A stretch of DNA of 13,154 nucleotides from Candidatus Poribacteria bacterium (GTDB lineage: Bacteria; Poribacteria; DTPJ01; WJIO01): contig WJIO01000377.1 of assembly GCA_014730235.1 (NCBI GenBank), positions 1 through 13,154 on the forward strand. Reading direction: 5' to 3'. Below the pieces are notes generated by a model. That model worked only from the letters and a program-made list of their open reading frames with translations. It ran no database searches and was not told the DNA's origin. Made by a program: the position numbers and the translations under genes. Position 1 is the stretch's first letter. Each line of letters starts with the position of its first letter. This document shows, piece by piece, positions 8,164-13,154 of this stretch.

Positions 8164-8667
8164 TTAACTCTCGTTTTTAATATTATTTTGATATTCTTTT
8201 AATATTTCTTCGGTTTTGTGTGGAGTAAGTTTACCATAGTATTTATCGTTTATCATCATAACCGGTGAAAGGAAACATGTACCAAGACAGGCCACTGTTT
8301 CCAGGGTAAAATTAAGATCAGGCGTGGTATCACCAGCTTTAATTTCCAGTGCCTTTTCCATGACTTCAAGAACATTCTTTGAGCCTCGGACATGGCAGGA
8401 AGTACCTGTGCATACCTTTATAACGTTCTTACCTCTGGGTTTCAAAGAGAACTGGGCGTAAAACGTGGCTACACCAAAAACCTGATTTTTGGGAATTCTG
8501 AGATGTTTGGCAATGCGTTCCATAAACTGTCCCGGCAGATAACCGTAAATTTCCTGAACATCCTGTAAAAATGGTATCAGCCGGCTGGCATCACCTGGTT
8601 CGTATTTGTCTAAAAGCTCTTCAAAATCAGCTACATCTACTTCTCTGAAGTCCAAAGCAACTCCCAT
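8164..8667 (-). CDS. NuoE-like [2Fe-2S] subunit (HoxE/HydC)
   Basis: This thioredoxin-fold [2Fe-2S] subunit partners NuoF-like proteins. The cluster ligands are two pairs, CTGTSC and CLGTC (Cys86, Cys91, Cys127 and Cys131 when counted from this start). The helical N-terminal part (RLIPFLQDVQEIYGYLP) and GVATFYAQF are typical. I chose the ATG at 8667, giving 167 residues, because CGGAGA lies 7 bases upstream. A TTG at 8697 would add 10 residues (MKSNEDRRFN) but has no ribosome site and would bury the GGAGA. This is the first gene of the hydrogenase operon. Its TAA overlaps the AAGGAG of the NuoF-GltD gene 10 bases downstream, so the two are probably made together. It could be called hoxE, hydC or nuoE; the function is the same electron relay. 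Confidence 0.94.
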   Translation of the reverse strand: MGVALDFREVDVADFEELLDKYEPGDASRLIPFLQDVQEIYGYLPGQFMERIAKHLRIPKNQVFGVATFYAQFSLKPRGKNVIKVCTGTSCHVRGSKNVLEVMEKALEIKAGDTTPDLNFTLETVACLGTCFLSPVMMINDKYYGKLTPHKTEEILKEYQNNIKNES

Positions 8668-8705
8668 ATTAAATCTCCGATCCTCGTTTGATTTCAATCA
8701 AGTTT

Positions 8706-8732
8706 ATCAAGGGTTTTTGTAAAATCCTTGAT
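8706..8732 (-). promoter_or_regulatory. Small dyad in the leader of the hydrogenase operon
   Basis: Seven-base arms atcaagg (8706-8712) and ccttgat (8726-8732) are perfect complements around 13 bases. The sequence lies about 40-65 bases ahead of the nuoE start. It may be a leader hairpin or an operator. A further CTTGAT copy lies just downstream. I found no convincing -35/-10 pair for this operon, so the start of transcription is open. Confidence 0.35.
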
Positions 8733-8760
8733 GGGGTTTGTGAATTTAGTTACAAGCCAT

Positions 8761-8797
8761 GATAAAATAAAAAGTTGGGATTAAATTTTACCCAACT
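8761..8797 (-). terminator. Weak terminator-like hairpin ahead of the hydrogenase operon
   Basis: Read on the minus strand, AGTTGGG (8797-8791) pairs perfectly with CCCAACT (8779-8773) across 11 bases, and TTTTATTTTATC follows. That is the layout of an intrinsic terminator, though the stem is short and has only four G-C pairs. It sits about 95 bases upstream of the nuoE start. It may stop transcription entering from the right, or act as an attenuator if the promoter lies further upstream. Confidence 0.4.
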
Positions 8798-9146
8798 AAA
8801 ACAAAATTTAACGTATACATAATAAATTTTATTATTAATTTTATGGAATTATCTATTTTTGGTTTGAGTTTGTTTGATAAGATGAAACTAATATTATAGA
8901 AAAAAGTCTTTAATATCGTTTCACAAGAAACTTTTTTAATCTCCGGTTTTTTGTTGCAAAGGTGAGTATAGTTAATTTTTGAGGCACTTATAACGCAGAA
9001 AATAAATACAAAATATAGAAATGTTTGAAGACAAAAATAATTATACACTATAATCAATGTATCTTTATCTTAAAATTATTGGCTTCTTCCGACTTGACGT
9101 GGAAATGCAAAAAAATATCTAATTAAGAAAAAACCTCATCTTTTTG
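8798..9146. other. AT-rich spacer, no supported gene
   Basis: The stretch is very rich in A and T. One minus-strand open frame (8788-9057) exists, but it starts with TTG, has no ribosome site, is dominated by Lys, Ile, Asn and Phe codons and resembles nothing I know. No RNA gene is recognisable. A TATAAT-like hexamer on the minus strand (8893-8898) lacks a well-placed -35 box. Confidence 0.5.
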
Positions 9147-9216
9147 GTCATTCCTGCGAAACCAGGAATCCAGTAGATCCGCATAAATACTGGATTCCTG
9201 GTTTCGCAGGAATGAC
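9147..9216. repeat. Long perfect inverted repeat (REP/MITE-like, 'CATTCCTGCGAA' family)
   Basis: Two 29-base arms, 9147-9175 and 9188-9216, are exact reverse complements around a 12-base spacer. The outer part reads gtcattcctgcgaaacc. The shorter hairpin at 10714-10743 shares its outer twelve or so bases. Dispersed repeats of the form TCATTCC(T/C)GCGAAAGC(A/G)GGAAT are common in many bacterial genomes, so this is probably a member of such a family. It has no coding content and stands in the spacer upstream of the transporter gene. Confidence 0.9.
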
Positions 9217-9244
9217 AGGCTGAGAAGATTTTCAAATTATTAAC

Positions 9245-9259
9245 ACACTAAACCCGGAA
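9245..9259. repeat. Direct repeat copy 1 (15 bases), partner at 10789-10803
   Basis: The 15-base string acactaaacccggaa occurs here and again, identical and in the same orientation, at 10789-10803. Each copy follows one of the two CATTCCTGCGAA hairpins at a short distance (about 29 and 46 bases), and each is followed by tttaacag some 30 bases or less further on. The hairpin and the tail therefore look like parts of one diverged composite element. Confidence 0.75.
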
Positions 9260-9426
9260 AAACCAATTATTATATAAACTTCTGGTTTCATATTTTAACA
9301 GAAATTAACAATTGGGTCAAGAGCTATTTGTTACTATTTTCACAAAGTTGAAAAATATAAGGAAATTAAGTAATAAGGATTAAATAACTTACGCATTTCA
9401 AATCGCACTCAATAATCTTCATAATG

Positions 9427-9455
9427 TTGTAATAGACTTTATAATTTGATATACT
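9427..9455 (+). promoter_or_regulatory. Likely sigma-70-type promoter for the transporter gene
   Basis: TTGTAA (9427-9432) and TATACT (9450-9455) are separated by 17 bases, the ideal spacing. TATACTAAT is repeated at 9469-9477, giving a second possible -10 box. Transcription starting near 9462 would give a leader of about 130 bases, which contains the structured element at 9519-9573. Confidence 0.5.
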
Positions 9456-9518
9456 AATGCTGTCGGTATATACTAATATTTTTCACGCAGTCTCTAATTA
9501 TGTTTAAGATACAGATTT

Positions 9519-9573
9519 AAGCTACAGAACAAATAAACTTAAGCGGCTCTATCGCCGCCTTTTTTTGTAGCTT
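9519..9573 (+). promoter_or_regulatory. Structured leader with terminator-like hairpin ahead of the transporter gene
   Basis: An outer helix is possible between aagctaca (9519-9526) and tgtagctt (9566-9573). Inside it lies the hairpin gcggc-tctatc-gccgc (9543-9558), followed by cttttttt (9559-9566). The inner hairpin with its T-run resembles an intrinsic terminator placed only 15-20 bases before the ribosome site AAGGAG (9581-9586), so transcription attenuation is plausible. The last T of the run also belongs to the outer helix. I cannot match it to a known riboswitch class. Confidence 0.5.
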
Positions 9574-9595
9574 TAAAAAAAAGGAGAATATCCTA

Positions 9596-10465
9596 ATGGG
9601 AACAAGTAACCCCTTACCTGCCGCCAGTTGTAAGTCACCATCAGCAATAGCAGAGAGTGTATCACAAACTATAGGAGTGGGAAAGTGTAATGCTTCTGCT
9701 TTCAACCTGATAATTCTCGGTATTCTGGCCGGAGTTTATATCGGATTTGGAAGTGCTCTGGCAACAACTGTAAGTCATGATGCCGCCAAGTTCGTAGGGC
9801 TTGGTATAGCCAAATTTATCACGGGTGCTGTATTTTCTGTGGGTCTGATGCTTGTCGTCATAGCCGGTGCTGAGTTGTTTACAGGTAACAACCTTATATT
9901 TGCCAGTGTTCTGGGTGGCCATTCAAGTCCCGGTAAACTATTAAGAAACTGGATAATAGTTTATATAGCAAACTTCGCTGGTTCATTACTGCTGGTAGGT
10001 ATAATGTATGGAACTGGTTTGTGGAAAGCCGGAAGCACCAGTATGGGTATTGGTGTAAAAGCCCTTGCTACTGCCAATAGCAAGGTAAATATTTCCTTTG
10101 GAGCAGCATTTTTCAGAGGAATTGGATGTAACTGGCTGGTTTGCCTGGCCGTGTGGTTGATGATATCAGCGAATGATACATCCGGAAAAATCTGGGCTGC
10201 TTTCTTTCCAATAATGGCCTTTGTTGCTACAGGTTTTGAGCACTGTATTGCCAATATGTATTTCATTCCCATGGGGTTATTCCTTAAAGGCACAGAAGTA
10301 GCAAAAATATCAGGGCTTAACCTGGCAAATCTTACGTGGGGCAATTTCTTCATAAAGAATCTTATTCCAGTCACAATCGGAAACATAATTGGCGGTTCGC
10401 TATTTGTCGCTCTGTTATACTGGAGTGTATATCAACGAAATGACAAAAATAAGGCTGATGCCTAG
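9596..10465 (+). CDS. Formate/nitrite transporter family channel (FocA/FdhC-like), probably formate
   Basis: FNT proteins form pentameric inner-membrane channels with six membrane helices per protomer, moving formate, nitrite or hydrosulfide. The protein has 289 residues. Family marks are AGVYIGFGSAL (45-55), AGAELFTGN (90-98), GCNWLVCLAVW (177-187) and FEHCIANMYFIP (214-225). His216 is the conserved pore histidine. NLIPVTIGNIIGG (255-267) is the last conserved block. Hydrophobic segments fit six helices. The start ATG has AAGGAG 9 bases upstream. The remnants of a formate dehydrogenase gene directly downstream, on the same strand, and mobA after them favour formate as the substrate over nitrite. 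There is no hydrogenase gene on this strand. Family confidence is very high; the substrate is inferred. Confidence 0.93.
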   Translation: MGTSNPLPAASCKSPSAIAESVSQTIGVGKCNASAFNLIILGILAGVYIGFGSALATTVSHDAAKFVGLGIAKFITGAVFSVGLMLVVIAGAELFTGNNLIFASVLGGHSSPGKLLRNWIIVYIANFAGSLLLVGIMYGTGLWKAGSTSMGIGVKALATANSKVNISFGAAFFRGIGCNWLVCLAVWLMISANDTSGKIWAAFFPIMAFVATGFEHCIANMYFIPMGLFLKGTEVAKISGLNLANLTWGNFFIKNLIPVTIGNIIGGSLFVALLYWSVYQRNDKNKADA

Positions 10466-10510
10466 CTTGGAAAATTACTATATAAAGTGTAGTTGATTAT
10501 ATTTAATAAG

Positions 10511-10576
10511 ACGGGTTTTCTGTCTCCAGTAGTAATGATTAATGATAAATATTTCGGGCGAATGACCTCTAAGGAA
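10511..10576 (+). pseudogene. Remnant of a second NuoE-like gene (C-terminal end only)
   Basis: One frame reads TGFLSPVVMINDKYFGRMTS. It aligns without gaps to the end of the intact NuoE in this window (TCFLSPVMMINDKYYGKLTP), matching at about two thirds of positions. The codons differ widely between the two, so it is an old paralogue and not a recent copy. The glycine after the first threonine stands where NuoE has its last cluster cysteine. Everything upstream of that threonine is missing, and no start or ribosome site fits. It runs straight into the formate dehydrogenase remnant. It is oriented with the transporter, opposite to the intact nuoE. Confidence 0.8.
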
Positions 10577-10579
10577 AGC

Positions 10580-10688
10580 ACCGGAGTCAACCCCTCTGCG
10601 TGGATAGAGCAACGTTCAGGGAACATGTGCCATGGGCGATTTACCGAAAGTCTACCCGGGTTGCCAGGGTGTAGTTAAAGATGAGATA
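10580..10688 (+). pseudogene. Remnant of a formate dehydrogenase catalytic subunit (internal fragment, frameshift and stop)
   Basis: The piece begins TGVNP in the frame of the NuoE remnant. After one extra base near 10595 it continues as LRG-stop-SNVQGTCAMGDLPKVYPGC and QGVVKDE. This is the well-known formate dehydrogenase stretch of the form [28 protein letters not shown], found in the molybdopterin domain of FdhF/FdhA. The in-frame TAG at 10605-10607 sits where a CAG glutamine codon is normal. So the fragment carries at least one frameshift and one nonsense change. It has neither the N-terminal clusters nor the Sec/Cys site, and resemblance ends about 25 bases before the hairpin repeat at 10714. 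It is a dead internal fragment. Confidence 0.82.
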
Positions 10689-10713
10689 TCGTTAAAAAAT
10701 GGATATAATTTAG

Positions 10714-10743
10714 TTGTCATTCCTGCGAAAGCAGGAATGACAA
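10714..10743. repeat. Perfect hairpin of the CATTCCTGCGAA family with GAAA loop
   Basis: Thirteen-base arms (10714-10726 and 10731-10743) pair perfectly around gaaa. The left arm reads ttgtcattcctgc. It is the short form of the element at 9147-9216, sharing its outer bases. It follows the formate dehydrogenase remnant and precedes mobA. Confidence 0.88.
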
Positions 10744-10788
10744 GCAAAGTAGATTTTTCTTGTGTAATTGTGCTTCTTCTTCATTACA

Positions 10789-10803
10789 ACACTAAACCCG
10801 GAA
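10789..10803. repeat. Direct repeat copy 2 (15 bases), partner at 9245-9259
   Basis: This is the second exact copy of acactaaacccggaa, in the same orientation as the first and again just downstream of a CATTCCTGCGAA hairpin. The following tttaacag is also shared, about 12 bases on. The start of mobA lies 38 bases further. Confidence 0.75.
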
Positions 10804-10841
10804 GAACTTCATTTTTTAACAGTTACTATAGAAATAAAAAT

Positions 10842-11447
10842 ATGTCAGATATTACGGGTATAATCCTGGCAGGTGGTCGGGGTAAGCGATTAGGATATAG
10901 AAATAAAGCCCTTCTGGAAATAGGCGGAAAACAGATAATACAACGCATTATAGAAACCCTGTCAGAAGTGACAGACCGGATAATGATAATGACAAATTTT
11001 CCAGAGGACTTCACCCATCTTGAATTTCCCACCTTTAGCGATATAATCCCAAATTCAGGCCCATTGGGAGGGATTTATACAGGATTAAAAATAACCAAAA
11101 CCCAATATAATATAATCCTGGCCTGCGACATGCCCTTCATCCAACCATTTATACTTAACAAAATTATAGATAATATAGAGGATTATGATATAATAGTTCC
11201 TGTCACTCCCGACGGCTATCATCCAACCACAGCCATCTACTCCAAAAACTGCCTTGATACAATAGAAAAGCAGATACAATCAGGCCATCTGAAAATATCC
11301 TCCATATTTTCACAACTGAAAGTAAAGGCCATTGAATTTGCAAAAATTCACGACGATAATAACCTTCTGGTCTTCTTTAATGTCAATACCCATAAAGATT
11401 ACATGAAAGCTGTTGATATGGTGGAAAAAGATAATTTAGTTTTTTAA
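10842..11447 (+). CDS. mobA: MobA, molybdenum cofactor guanylyltransferase
   Basis: MobA transfers GMP from GTP to molybdopterin cofactor, giving the (bis-)MGD form used by formate dehydrogenases and other DMSO-reductase-family enzymes. The protein has 201 residues, normal for MobA. Motifs: the nucleotide loop LAGGRGKRLG (9-18) followed by Lys22; SGPLGGIYTGL (72-82), whose GPLGGI is typical of MobA; the metal-binding Asp96 in ACDMPFI; and FNVNT (179-183) near the end. I place the start at ATG 10842 because MSDITGIILAGG is the family N-terminus. An open frame extends upstream to 10632, but that part is the formate dehydrogenase remnant and the hairpin repeat. The ribosome site is weak (gaaataaaaat). 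It faces the same way as the transporter. Without a visible molybdoenzyme here, its client lies elsewhere or was the decayed gene upstream. Confidence 0.93.
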   Translation: MSDITGIILAGGRGKRLGYRNKALLEIGGKQIIQRIIETLSEVTDRIMIMTNFPEDFTHLEFPTFSDIIPNSGPLGGIYTGLKITKTQYNIILACDMPFIQPFILNKIIDNIEDYDIIVPVTPDGYHPTTAIYSKNCLDTIEKQIQSGHLKISSIFSQLKVKAIEFAKIHDDNNLLVFFNVNTHKDYMKAVDMVEKDNLVF

Positions 11448-11512
11448 TCGGCTAATTTGTTTTACTTATTTTCTTCAGACGTAAATTTTATATTCCGCTA
11501 TCATAATTAGAT

Positions 11513-11620
11513 TTAGCTGAAATTTCCATGCCTTTTGCTATCTGGAATTGGTTCTATATTTATCTCTTCATAACGATGAAAATCACGAGAGTTATATTTT
11601 AGTAGATGATCTACTTTCAT
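11513..11620 (-). pseudogene. Possible remnant of a permease N-terminus (tentative)
   Basis: A 35-codon minus-strand frame begins MKVDHLLKYNSRDFHRYEEI, and its end reads IEPIPDSKRHGNFS. The IEPIPDSKRHG part recalls the start of NCS1-type purine/cytosine permeases, where a similar P-x-ER-x-G stretch precedes the first helix. There is no ribosome site, and nothing membrane-like follows: the frame stops after GNFS. It could be a truncated gene relic or chance. The rest of the 11448-11650 spacer shows no gene. Confidence 0.2.
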
Positions 11621-11650
11621 AGTTATGAATTACTCGTTATGTAAATTTAC

Positions 11651-11694
11651 AAAAAAAATATAGGGATAGTCATGTAGACATGACTATCCCTATA
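11651..11694 (-). terminator. Intrinsic terminator of the ribosomal protein/rpoA operon
   Basis: Arms of 16 bases, 11659-11674 (tatagggatagtcatg) and 11679-11694, pair perfectly around a 4-base loop. On the minus strand the hairpin is followed by eight T residues (11658-11651). It ends transcription about 25 bases after the rplQ stop. On the plus strand no T-run follows, so it does not serve mobA. Confidence 0.93.
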
Positions 11695-11718
11695 AATATC
11701 TAAAAAAAACCGGTCTGC

Positions 11719-12072
11719 TTATTCTACAAGCTCAATAACCGACATGGGAGCACCATCACCAAATCGGTATCCGAGTTTTATAATACGAGTATAACCGCCG
11801 TTTCTTTCGTTATAACGGGGGGCTATATCGTCAAATAGCTTTTTAAGAACATCTTTATCCCGGACAGTGACAGCCGCCTGCCTGCGAGCATGTAAATCTC
11901 CTCGCTTGGCTAACGTTATAAGCTTTTCTGCTGTCCGTCTTAACTCCTTGCTTTTAGGCAAGGTGGTTTCAATCTTTTCATGTTCGAAGAGAGAAGTAAC
12001 CATATTTGAGAGCATAGCTTTTCGGTGCGCGCTTGTCCGTCCCAGTTTCCTCCCTTTTCGCTTATGACGCAT
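11719..12072 (-). CDS. rplQ: 50S ribosomal protein L17
   Basis: L17 is a structural protein of the large ribosomal subunit. At 117 residues it has the usual length for a bacterial L17 without extension. The sequence starts [20 protein letters not shown], the classic L17 signature, and continues [18 protein letters not shown] and [20 protein letters not shown]. The ATG at 12072 lies inside the end of rpoA, so the two genes overlap by 11 bases. AGGAGG is provided by the acidic codons of rpoA, about 9 bases upstream. This is the last gene of its operon and is followed by a strong terminator. Confidence 0.98.
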   Translation of the reverse strand: MRHKRKGRKLGRTSAHRKAMLSNMVTSLFEHEKIETTLPKSKELRRTAEKLITLAKRGDLHARRQAAVTVRDKDVLKKLFDDIAPRYNERNGGYTRIIKLGYRFGDGAPMSVIELVE

Positions 12073-13066
12073 CTTCAGGTTCCTCCTCTTCTTTCTCTAT
12101 TTCGTTGCCTTCTTCATCCAGTAACATTCCGAAGCGAAGTCCCATATCAGCCAGAATTTCTTTAATTTCATTCAATGACTTACGTCCAAAGTTCCTGAAT
12201 TTCAGCATTTCCGATTCTGTTTTTGTTACTAAATCCCTGATGGTAACGATTTCGGCGGCTTCAAGACAATTGGCAGAACGAACGGAAAGCTCAAGCTCTG
12301 CAACAGGTCTTGCTAGATACATCTTACGCTTTTCCGCTTCTTCGTCAATTTCTTCTTCTTCCTCAATATAATTCTCATCAAAATCAGTAAATATTGCGAG
12401 ATAATCAGATAAAATATTAGCTGCTTCTGCCACAGCATCTTTAGCCGTCATGCTTCCATCAGTCCAGACCTCTATAGAAAGTCTATCATAATCAATCATC
12501 TCTTCCCGTCGGTCTTCAACTCTAAATGTAGCTTTTTTTACGGGAGAAAAAGAAGCGTCAATGGGCATTAATCCGGGTTGTAAATTACCTTCCATTATAA
12601 GTTCCGCCGGAACATAACCCCTGCCGCTATCAACATATATTTCCATCTTCAGTTCGCCATTCTTATCCAGCGTAGCAATATGCTGATCGGGGTTCATTAC
12701 TTCCACCCTGTTATTGGGTTGAATATCAGCAGCAGTAACTTCGCTCATTCCCTTAACATCAAGATTAAGCGTCACCGGTCCGTCATCCAGAAGTCTGAAA
12801 CGAACCTCTTTGAGGTTAAGGACTATCTGGGTAACATCTTCAACTACACCTGGAATGGTAGAAAATTCATGAAGAACTCCATCTATCTTAGCTCCTGTTA
12901 CCGCAGCTCCCTTCAGGGAAGACAACAATACCCTTCGGAGCGAATTACCAAGAGTAATTCCAAAGCCTTTTGATAGCGGTTCTGCAATAAATTTTCCATA
13001 ATTATATGTTAGAGCATCAGGATCAGCCGACAGTCTTTTGGGCATCTTGAGCTCTTTCAAATGCAT
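12062..13066 (-). CDS. rpoA: RNA polymerase alpha subunit
   Basis: Alpha dimerises to nucleate RNA polymerase assembly and contacts promoter UP elements and activators. The 334 residues show the N-terminal domain with [20 protein letters not shown] (34-53), an acidic linker ([18 protein letters not shown], 231-248) and the C-terminal domain with [10 protein letters not shown] (259-268), whose arginine matches the DNA-contacting R265 of Escherichia coli, then [12 protein letters not shown] (290-301). The ending is unusually acidic ([11 protein letters not shown]). The ATG at 13066 has GGAGG 9 bases upstream; a second ATG seven codons in (MPKRLS) is a possible alternative. It sits between rpsD and rplQ in the standard bacterial order. 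Confidence 0.98.
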   Translation of the reverse strand: MHLKELKMPKRLSADPDALTYNYGKFIAEPLSKGFGITLGNSLRRVLLSSLKGAAVTGAKIDGVLHEFSTIPGVVEDVTQIVLNLKEVRFRLLDDGPVTLNLDVKGMSEVTAADIQPNNRVEVMNPDQHIATLDKNGELKMEIYVDSGRGYVPAELIMEGNLQPGLMPIDASFSPVKKATFRVEDRREEMIDYDRLSIEVWTDGSMTAKDAVAEAANILSDYLAIFTDFDENYIEEEEEIDEEAEKRKMYLARPVAELELSVRSANCLEAAEIVTIRDLVTKTESEMLKFRNFGRKSLNEIKEILADMGLRFGMLLDEEGNEIEKEEEEPEDAS

Positions 13067-13128
13067 AGATCATAACCTCCTGGCCCAGGGCTATTTTTAG
13101 CAAGGTATGAGTCTTGCTTTGTTGTTAT

Positions 13129-13154
13129 TTATTTAGAATACAACTCCACAACCA
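13129..13154 (-). CDS. rpsD: 30S ribosomal protein S4, last codons only
   Basis: The bases from 13152 down to 13129 encode VVELYSK and a TAA stop. That is the typical S4 ending (Escherichia coli S4 ends IVELYSK), and rpsD is the usual neighbour upstream of rpoA. The rest of the gene lies beyond the right edge. The 62 bases between its stop and rpoA hold a small dyad (agcaag/cttgct, 13099-13118) with no T-run, so transcription probably continues into rpoA. Confidence 0.85.

Noticed and set aside
8668-8697. TTG start at 8697 for the NuoE-like gene
   Set aside because: The ATG at 8667 has a well-spaced GGAGA; the longer form has no ribosome site and adds ten non-conserved residues.
8788-9057. 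Minus-strand open frame of 89 codons in the AT-rich spacer
   Set aside because: TTG start, no ribosome site, composition driven by AT-rich codons, no recognisable motif. Its stop falls within the terminator-like hairpin, which is suggestive but not enough.
9147-9216. Inverted repeat as a terminator or part of a CRISPR array
   Set aside because: No T-run next to the stem of either strand at the right distance, and only two dissimilar copies exist with no regular spacing, so no array.
9961-10386. Minus-strand 141-codon frame opposite the transporter
   Set aside because: Antisense shadow of a clear FNT gene, with no ribosome site or family match.
10632-10841. Upstream extension of mobA giving a 271-residue protein
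   Set aside because: The added residues translate the formate dehydrogenase remnant and the hairpin repeat (VVIPAKAGMT); the true MobA N-terminus is MSDITGIILAGG.
12033-12371. Plus-strand serine-rich frame opposite rpoA
   Set aside because: The serine runs are the reverse complement of the glutamate-rich linker and tail of RpoA.

Overview
The window looks like chromosomal DNA of an anaerobic, fermentative or syntrophic bacterium of moderately low GC content. I cannot place it in a phylum. The organism is bacterial: the right end carries the conserved rpsD-rpoA-rplQ order with a bacterial RNA polymerase alpha subunit. Anaerobic life is inferred from a soluble cytoplasmic [NiFe] hydrogenase, a formate/nitrite-family channel and a molybdenum cofactor gene.

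Layout. From 8667 down to 1, all on the minus strand, runs one tightly packed hydrogenase operon. In transcription order it holds a NuoE-like subunit, a 1057-residue fusion of a NuoF-like NADH/FMN module to a GltD/NfnB-like FAD module, a 580-residue NuoG-like iron-sulfur subunit, the small and large [NiFe] subunits, the large-subunit maturation protease, hypA and the start of hypB, which runs off the left edge. From 8668 to 9595 lies an AT-rich spacer with no convincing gene. It holds hairpins, a long inverted repeat, a promoter and a structured leader. From 9596 to 11447 on the plus strand come a formate/nitrite transporter, two small gene remnants and mobA. From 11651 to the right edge, on the minus strand, are the terminator, rplQ, rpoA and the last codons of rpsD.

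How it works together. The Hox-like catalytic pair should exchange electrons between H2 and the NuoG-like wire. That wire would feed FMN in the NuoF module, where NAD(H) reacts. The fused GltD-like module adds two probable [4Fe-4S] clusters, an FAD site and a second pyridine-nucleotide site, so a second electron carrier such as NADP(H) or ferredoxin could be coupled. Electron bifurcation or confurcation is an inference, not something seen. HoxW-type protease, HypA and HypB insert nickel and finish the large subunit.

The least obvious signal is at 10511-10688. Just downstream of the transporter, on the same strand, lies a 22-codon remnant of a second NuoE-like gene joined to a frameshifted, stop-containing internal piece of a formate dehydrogenase catalytic subunit. 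This suggests that a transporter-nuoE-(nuoF)-fdhA operon once stood here and lost its middle. mobA, which makes the guanylyl form of the cofactor used by formate dehydrogenases, still sits beside the scar. A related repeat lies on each side of this block.
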